A stretch of DNA of 64,000 nt, from positions 7,932,501 through 7,996,500 of the forward strand of contig NZ_CP092183.1 in the NCBI RefSeq assembly GCF_023499255.1. Direction: 5' to 3'. Position 1 is the stretch's first letter; every line of letters starts with the position of its first letter. The notes beneath the pieces were generated by a model. It saw nothing but the letters and a program-made list of their open reading frames with translations. It did not search any database and was not told where the DNA came from. Both the position numbers and the translations under genes were made by a program. The stretch is from Couchioplanes caeruleus. GTDB taxonomy: Bacteria; Actinomycetota; Actinomycetes; Mycobacteriales; Micromonosporaceae. This document shows positions 59,196-64,000 of this stretch, piece after piece.

Positions 59196-62100
59196 ATGGC
59201 CGACGGACCGGTGGTCTACCTCAGCTACAGCCAGGAGAACGAGTCGTACGCCCTCCCGCTGCGGAACGCGCTGGCGGACATGGCGGAGATCGGCGCGCTC
59301 ATGGACACCTCGAGCACCCGGGCGGACATCACCCGGGCACTGGGCACCGTGGACGTGGTGATCTGCATGCTGGGCACCACGGGGTCCGGAGACTGGGAGC
59401 CCTCGACGTGGCAGAAGCGGGAGATCCTCGCGGCCGACGAGCTGGGCCGCCCGGTGATCCCGGTCCTCGTCGAGGGCCCGGACCACAAGGTGGAACTGTC
59501 CGGTGCCCTGCGCTACGTGCCTGACGGCCGCATCACCATGCTGCGCCGCGGGTCGTGGGACGCGGACGCGCGCGCCATCGCCGCCCTGGCGAGCCGGCTC
59601 GCCGCCGATGCGCCGGAAGGCGTCGACATGCTGCCCCGCGGCAGCGACTTCTTCTTCGGCCGCCACGACGAGCTGGCCCGCATCGATCAGGCCCTGCAGG
59701 ACACCGGCGGCGGGGCGCCACGCACGGTGGTGATCACCGGCCCGCCCGGCGTGGGCAAGTCGTCGCTGGCGACGGTCGCGGCCGACCGGGTGGCTCCGCG
59801 CTTCCCGGACGGCCGCCTGTACGCATCGTTCGCCAGGACGCCGGACGTGGCGACCGCGCTCCGCGAGTTCCTCCAGGCCCTCGGCGTCGCCCCCGACGTC
59901 CTGCCCGCCGAGCCCGATCGCCTCGCCGCCGTCTACCAGTCGATGCTGCGACAACGCCGGATACTCGTGGTGCTCGACGATGTGGAGCACGCCACGGACA
60001 TCCGGCCGTTGCTCCCGCCGGGACCACCATCGGCGGCGTTGATCGTCAGCCGGTACCTCCCCGGAACGCTCGAGCACACGACGGTGATCGCCCTGGGCGG
60101 CATGGACGAGGCCACCGCCCTTGCCATCCTGCGTAAAGCGGCGGGCACGCCGGTGGTCGAGGCCGACGAGGCGAGCGCGAGGGCGCTGATCCATGCCGTC
60201 GACGGGCTCCCCCAGGCCCTGCGGCTGGCGGCGAGCCGCGCCCGCCGCGCCGGCGACTCCTCCCTGGCCGCGGTCCTGGCCCGGCTCGAGACGACGCCGA
60301 GCGGGCGGAGCGCCACGCCGCAGCGGTTGATGGAGCAGGCGTACGACGGGCTGACCGACCCGCAGCGGCGGTTGTTCCGGCTGCTCGGGGCGTTGCCCAC
60401 GCCCGCGTTCGAGGCCGGCCTCGCCGCCGCGCTGGCCGCCGACGAGGCCGAGGTGGTGGCCGGGGCGCTGCGGACCCTCGCGGATTCGGCGCTGATCGAC
60501 ACCGCGGGGCCGGACCATTACCGGTTGAGCGACCTGACCGCGCGCTTCGCCGCCAACCGGCTGCGCGACACCGACTCGGAGGCGGACCGGCAGGCCGCGT
60601 TCGAGCGGGCCGTGCGCTGGCTGGCCGTCCGCACCGCGTTCCGGCCGGAGATGCCGATCACCCGGGACTTCTGGACCGCCGACGACACCCTCGGGTACGC
60701 GCCGTACGCCGACGCGATCGCCGCGTTCGTCCGGCACCGGGGCACCCGGCCACCGCTGACGATCGGCGTCACCGCGCCGTGGGGAGCCGGAAAGACGTCG
60801 CTGATGCGGATGGTGCAGGAACGCCTGGACCCGCGCGCCGACCGGGAGCGGTGGAAGCCGACGTCGCTGCGGCTCAGCGAGGAGGCCCGGCGGGCCCTGG
60901 TGCCACCGGCCCGCGCCGCCGACCGGCCGGTGACGAACCGGGAGCTGCTGCAGCGCACCACCGAGCCGTCGATCGACGCCGACGACGTCGACCCGCGCCG
61001 GCTGGACGTGCAGCCGCCGCACGCGGAGCGGCTGCCCGATGCGGAGTGGCGGCCCACCGTGTGGTTCAACCCGTGGATGTACCAGAGCGGCGAGCAGATC
61101 TGGGCGGGGCTGGCGTACGAGATCATCACCCAGGTCACCGACCGGCTGGCGCCGGCGGACCGGGAACGGTTCTGGCTCGCCCTGAACCTGCGCCGCGTCG
61201 ACAGGCAGGCGCTGCGCCGCCGGATCTACCGCCAGCTCGTCGAGCGGTTCCTGCCCTGGCTGCTGTGGCTCGGGCTCGCGGTCACCCTCGCCGTGGTCGG
61301 GCTGCTCGTGGCTGTCGTCTTCCCTCCGATCGCGCATGCCGTACGCGTCGGCGCGGCCGCTCTCATGTCCGTGGCCGGGACGGCGTTCGGGGTCGCCGCC
61401 CTGGTCACCGCCGTACGGTTCCTCGGCGCGAAGGCGTCCGGATCGTTCGGGCCGCTGCTGCGCGTACCGAATCCCGTCAAGGCGGCCGCCGACCAGTCGG
61501 GCAAGGGCGCCAAGGGGGCGTACGGCGAGCTGTTCCCGGATCCGGCGTACCAGACGCGGCTCGGGTTCCTGCACCTCGTGCAGACCGACATGCGGCGGGT
61601 CCTGGACCTCATCGCCACCCAGCAGCGCCCGCTCGTGGTGTTCGTCGACGACCTGGACCGCTGCTCACCCGGCGCGGTGGTGCAGGTCATCGAGGCCATC
61701 AACCTGTTCCTGGCCGGCGAGTTCCCCAACTGCGTCTTCGTCGTCGCGATGGAGCCGGCGGTGGTGGCGGCCCACGTGGAGGCGGTCTACAAGGACCTCG
61801 CGGCGCAGCCGCAGGCGGGCCGGCCGGCGGCGTGGTCCACGCTCGGGTGGCGGTTCCTGGAGAAGATCGTGCAGCTGCCGCTCAGCCTCCCGCCGCCGAA
61901 CGGGGACCGGCAGACCAACGGGTACCTGGACTCGCTGCTGGACCAGCCGCGCGGGCCGGTCCCGGCCCCGGAGCCACAGCCGGCCACGGTGGCATCGCAG
62001 GCGCCCCGCACGGCGGTCCCGGACCGGTCCTCGGCCGGCGGGACCGGCCCGCCGGCCACGGTCGGGCCGTCCGCACCGAACGAGGCCGGCGACGGTGACC

Positions 62101-62687
62101 GGGCCGCCCGCGTGGCGCAGGTGGAGGCCGCGATCCGGCGGCGTTCCCCCACCACCGAGACGCTGGCCGCGGCGGCGTTGCAGGCGCAGGCCGAGGTGAT
62201 ACCCGGAGCCGCGGGGACGCTGCTGCCGGAGACGTCGGAGGCGGCCAACCGCGTCCTCGTCGAGCTCTACAGCGACAGCGAGGCCCGTACGGCGATCCTG
62301 GCCGGCGTACCGGGGCTGGCGTCGGACAACCCGCGGGAGATCAAGCGCTTCGTCAACCTGTTCCGCTTCTACAGCTTCATCGCCCAGCAGCACCAGTTGC
62401 AGGGGCTGCCCGCGGTCAGCGGGGCGCAGATCGCGAAGCTCTCCGTGCTCGCCATCCGCTGGCCGCACCTGCTCGCGCTGCTCGGCCGGCGCTCGGCCGA
62501 CGGCGTCGTCACCAACCTGGGCCACCTCGAACAGTCGCTGCGCTCCGCCGCCGGTACGACGGACGCCTGGCGGGAAGCCACGCGCGCGATCGGGCTGCCG
62601 ACCGGCGGCGAGAACTCGACGGAGCCGCTGCGCAGCTTCCTGACCACGGAGCCCGCCATCGGGTCGGTGGCCGGCCGGATGCTCTAG
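59196..62687 (+). CDS. TIR / NB-ARC-type / KAP P-loop NTPase fusion protein, candidate immune receptor
   Basis: The 1163-residue protein joins four parts. Residues 1-125 are TIR-like (VVYLSYSQENESYALPL, then WQKREILAADELGRPVIPVL with Glu76 in the place of the catalytic glutamate). Residues 150-505 are a STAND/NB-ARC-type ATPase (Walker A GPPGVGKSS at 182, Walker B ILVVLDDVE with Asp261/262, SRYLPGT, then a winged-helix part). From 510 there is a KAP NTPase: Walker A APWGAGKTS at 527, the KAP hallmark VWFNPWMYQSGEQIW, Walker B FVDDLDRCSPGAVVQVIEAI at 814. Two membrane helices (about 685-710 and 716-740) sit inside the KAP domain, as is usual for that family. A Pro-rich linker follows near 920. 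ATG at 59196 is chosen because it opens on the TIR strand; the ORF upstream is the MMPL gene's complement. TIR enzymes degrade NAD+ in defence; that role is inference here. Confidence 0.88.
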   Translation: MADGPVVYLSYSQENESYALPLRNALADMAEIGALMDTSSTRADITRALGTVDVVICMLGTTGSGDWEPSTWQKREILAADELGRPVIPVLVEGPDHKVELSGALRYVPDGRITMLRRGSWDADARAIAALASRLAADAPEGVDMLPRGSDFFFGRHDELARIDQALQDTGGGAPRTVVITGPPGVGKSSLATVAADRVAPRFPDGRLYASFARTPDVATALREFLQALGVAPDVLPAEPDRLAAVYQSMLRQRRILVVLDDVEHATDIRPLLPPGPPSAALIVSRYLPGTLEHTTVIALGGMDEATALAILRKAAGTPVVEADEASARALIHAVDGLPQALRLAASRARRAGDSSLAAVLARLETTPSGRSATPQRLMEQAYDGLTDPQRRLFRLLGALPTPAFEAGLAAALAADEAEVVAGALRTLADSALIDTAGPDHYRLSDLTARFAANRLRDTDSEADRQAAFERAVRWLAVRTAFRPEMPITRDFWTADDTLGYAPYADAIAAFVRHRGTRPPLTIGVTAPWGAGKTSLMRMVQERLDPRADRERWKPTSLRLSEEARRALVPPARAADRPVTNRELLQRTTEPSIDADDVDPRRLDVQPPHAERLPDAEWRPTVWFNPWMYQSGEQIWAGLAYEIITQVTDRLAPADRERFWLALNLRRVDRQALRRRIYRQLVERFLPWLLWLGLAVTLAVVGLLVAVVFPPIAHAVRVGAAALMSVAGTAFGVAALVTAVRFLGAKASGSFGPLLRVPNPVKAAADQSGKGAKGAYGELFPDPAYQTRLGFLHLVQTDMRRVLDLIATQQRPLVVFVDDLDRCSPGAVVQVIEAINLFLAGEFPNCVFVVAMEPAVVAAHVEAVYKDLAAQPQAGRPAAWSTLGWRFLEKIVQLPLSLPPPNGDRQTNGYLDSLLDQPRGPVPAPEPQPATVASQAPRTAVPDRSSAGGTGPPATVGPSAPNEAGDGDRAARVAQVEAAIRRRSPTTETLAAAALQAQAEVIPGAAGTLLPETSEAANRVLVELYSDSEARTAILAGVPGLASDNPREIKRFVNLFRFYSFIAQQHQLQGLPAVSGAQIAKLSVLAIRWPHLLALLGRRSADGVVTNLGHLEQSLRSAAGTTDAWREATRAIGLPTGGENSTEPLRSFLTTEPAIGSVAGRML

Positions 62688-63331
62688 CTCTGTTGCAGGT
62701 ACGCCAGGACGGCCAGCACGCGGCGGTGCTGTTCCTCGTCCGGGGGAAGGTCGAGCTTGGTGAAGATGTTGCGGACGTGCTTCTCGACCGCGCCGTCGGT
62801 GACCACGATCTTGCGGGCGATCGCGGTGTTGGAGCGCCCCTCCGCCATCAGCCCGAGGACCTCACGCTCGCGCGGGGTCAGGTTGCGCAGCGGGTCGTCG
62901 CGGCGCCGGCGGACCAGGAGCTGGCCGACCACCTCGGGGTCCAGGACCGTCGCGCCGCCGGCGACCCGGCGCAGCGCGTCGAGGAAGTCCGCCACCTCGG
63001 AGACCCGGTCCTTGAGCAGGTAGCCGACCGCGCCGAGGCGGTCGGCCAGGAGGTCGTCGGCGTACTCGACCTCGACGTACTGCGAGAGCACGAGAACCGG
63101 GCTGCCGGGCACCCGGCTGCGGGCCTCGACGGCGGCGCGCAGGCCCTCGTCGGTGTGGGTCGGCGGCATGCGCACGTCCACGATGGACACGTCCGGCTCG
63201 TGCTCGGCGATCGCCTCGACCAGCGCCGGTCCGTCGCCGACCGCCGCGACGACGGTGCAGCCGTTCTCCTCCACCAGCCGGACCAGGCCCTCGCGCAGCA
63301 GCACGGCGTCGTCGGCTATCACCACCCGCAT
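62684..63331 (-). CDS. LuxR/NarL-family response regulator
   Basis: The 215-residue protein has a receiver domain with the acidic pocket (Asp7/Asp8 in VVIADDAVLL), the phospho-acceptor Asp52 in SIVDVRMPP, and a lysine in YLLKDRV. A C-terminal LuxR helix-turn-helix follows (LTPREREVLGLMAEGRSNTAIARKI, VEKHVRNIFTKL). It is regulated by the sensor kinase encoded 28 bases upstream. The stop overlaps that of the TIR-KAP gene by four bases, tail to tail. Its target genes are not known. Confidence 0.92.
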   Translation of the reverse strand: MRVVIADDAVLLREGLVRLVEENGCTVVAAVGDGPALVEAIAEHEPDVSIVDVRMPPTHTDEGLRAAVEARSRVPGSPVLVLSQYVEVEYADDLLADRLGAVGYLLKDRVSEVADFLDALRRVAGGATVLDPEVVGQLLVRRRRDDPLRNLTPREREVLGLMAEGRSNTAIARKIVVTDGAVEKHVRNIFTKLDLPPDEEQHRRVLAVLAYLQQS

Positions 63332-63359
63332 GGCGACGAGCCTAGCGGGCAGGGCGTTC

Positions 63360-64000
63360 CTACAGGGGCAGGGCGACCGTGAGGGTCGTACCCGACGCCG
63401 CGGTGCTGTCGAGGTTCATCACGCCGCCCGCCGCCTGGACCCGGTCGGCGAGGCCGGCGAGGCCGTGGCCCTTGGCGAGGCTGGCGCCCCCGACGCCGTC
63501 GTCGGCCACCGTGATCATCAGCCCGGTCGGCGAGCGGCGGACGCTGACCTGGACCTCGCCGGCGTGGCTGTGCTTCGCGACGTTGGTCAGCGCCTCGGCG
63601 ACGACGAAGTACGCGGTCGACTCCACCGCCGGGTCGAGCCGGGACATCGGCTCGGTGTCCAGGTCCACCGGAATGATCGAGCGCCCGGCCAGCGCGGTCA
63701 GCGCCGCCTGCAGGCCCCGGTCCACCAGGATCGGCGGGGCGATGCCGCGCGACAGCGCCCGCAGCTCGTCCAGCGTCTCGCGGGTCTGCGCCAGCGCCTC
63801 GGCGACCGTGGCACGGGCCGCGTCCGGGTCGGTGGCGAACTGCTGCTCGGCGCGGCCCAGGTCCATGGCGAGCCGGACCAGCCGCTGCTGCGGGCCGTCG
63901 TGGATGTCGCGTTCGAGCCGGCGCAGCGCGGTCGCCTCGGCGGAGACGGCGGCCGCCTTCTGCGCCTGGGCGGTGTCGCGGGCGGCCTCGGCCTCGGCGA
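63360..64000 (-). CDS. Sensor histidine kinase (NarL-type, HisKA_3), C-terminal part
   Basis: The gene runs off the right edge; about 213 C-terminal residues are present. The phospho-histidine lies in RRLERDIHDGPQQRLV (HisKA_3), preceded by an Ala/Glu-rich coiled coil (AEAEAARDTAQAQKAAA). The ATPase domain shows VAEALTNVAKHSHA (N box), TVADDGVGGA (G1 box) and GHGLAGLADRVQAAGG (G2 box). It phosphorylates the LuxR-type regulator encoded next. The sensing part lies outside the window. An internal ATG at 63866 is not the start, because the coding sequence continues upstream of it. Confidence 0.92.
   Translation of the reverse strand, partial: AEAEAARDTAQAQKAAAVSAEATALRRLERDIHDGPQQRLVRLAMDLGRAEQQFATDPDAARATVAEALAQTRETLDELRALSRGIAPPILVDRGLQAALTALAGRSIIPVDLDTEPMSRLDPAVESTAYFVVAEALTNVAKHSHAGEVQVSVRRSPTGLMITVADDGVGGASLAKGHGLAGLADRVQAAGGVMNLDSTAASGTTLTVALPL

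Overview
The window comes from a very GC-rich actinomycete chromosome. A hand count of the 60-base line at 20041 gives 82% G+C. GTG starts and GTGA/ATGA gene overlaps are common, and there is a SARP regulator, a SigE-like sigma factor, large MMPL exporters and GGDEF-EAL proteins. The gene repertoire, including a nonulosonic-acid (pseudaminate-type) locus, would fit Micromonosporaceae such as Actinoplanes; that assignment is inference. I found no rRNA, tRNA or CRISPR array. The window holds about 48 protein genes and is cut at both ends: an ABC permease tail on the left and a sensor kinase on the right.

Layout. 0-9.3 kb: permease tail, SARP regulator, secreted DUF5122-like propeller protein, membrane-anchored phosphodiesterase, DUF6174-like lipoprotein, GH18 chitinase-like lipoprotein and an aspartate/glutamate racemase. 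9.3-17.4 kb: secreted LamG protein, DHA2 drug exporter, type II NADH dehydrogenase, GH15 glycosidase, Spo0M-like protein and a CNNM/CorC membrane protein. 17.4-19.9 kb: a lower-GC island (sampled lines 57% and 53%) carrying an ABC-type ATPase and a DUF4276 protein. It is flanked by two diverged copies of the 3' end of ptsI, as expected for integration at that gene's end. 19.9-24.4 kb: a complete PTS operon of the mannitol type (EIIC, EIIB, an unknown protein, EIIA, HPr, EI). 24.4-35.7 kb: sigma factor with a membrane-anchored propeller partner, YbhN-like flippase, TPR protein, unusual cyclase-family protein, GDT1-type cation exporter behind a yybP-ykoY manganese riboswitch, secreted peptidase, MFS/TetR pair with twin operators, orphan protein and APC permease.

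35.7-41 kb: a polyol or sugar operon (DeoR regulator, binding protein, two permeases, zinc alcohol dehydrogenase), all on the minus strand. 41-48 kb: GAF-GGDEF-EAL protein, AraC regulator, O-methyltransferase and a divergent MMPL exporter. 48-54.2 kb: a tightly coupled minus-strand cluster for a nonulosonic-acid surface glycan (beta-helix protein, unknown, capsule-type transferase, PseI-like synthase, PseH-like acetyltransferase, GT2). 54.2-64 kb: membrane GGDEF-EAL protein, a 57-residue CsbD protein with a strong terminator, a frameshifted MMPL gene, a 1163-residue TIR / NB-ARC / KAP-NTPase fusion, and a two-component system cut by the window edge.

The two most interesting items are the TIR-NB-ARC-KAP fusion at 59196-62687 and the ATPase-DUF4276 island at 17458-19936. 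Both look like candidate immunity or conflict systems. Neither function is proven by the sequence.
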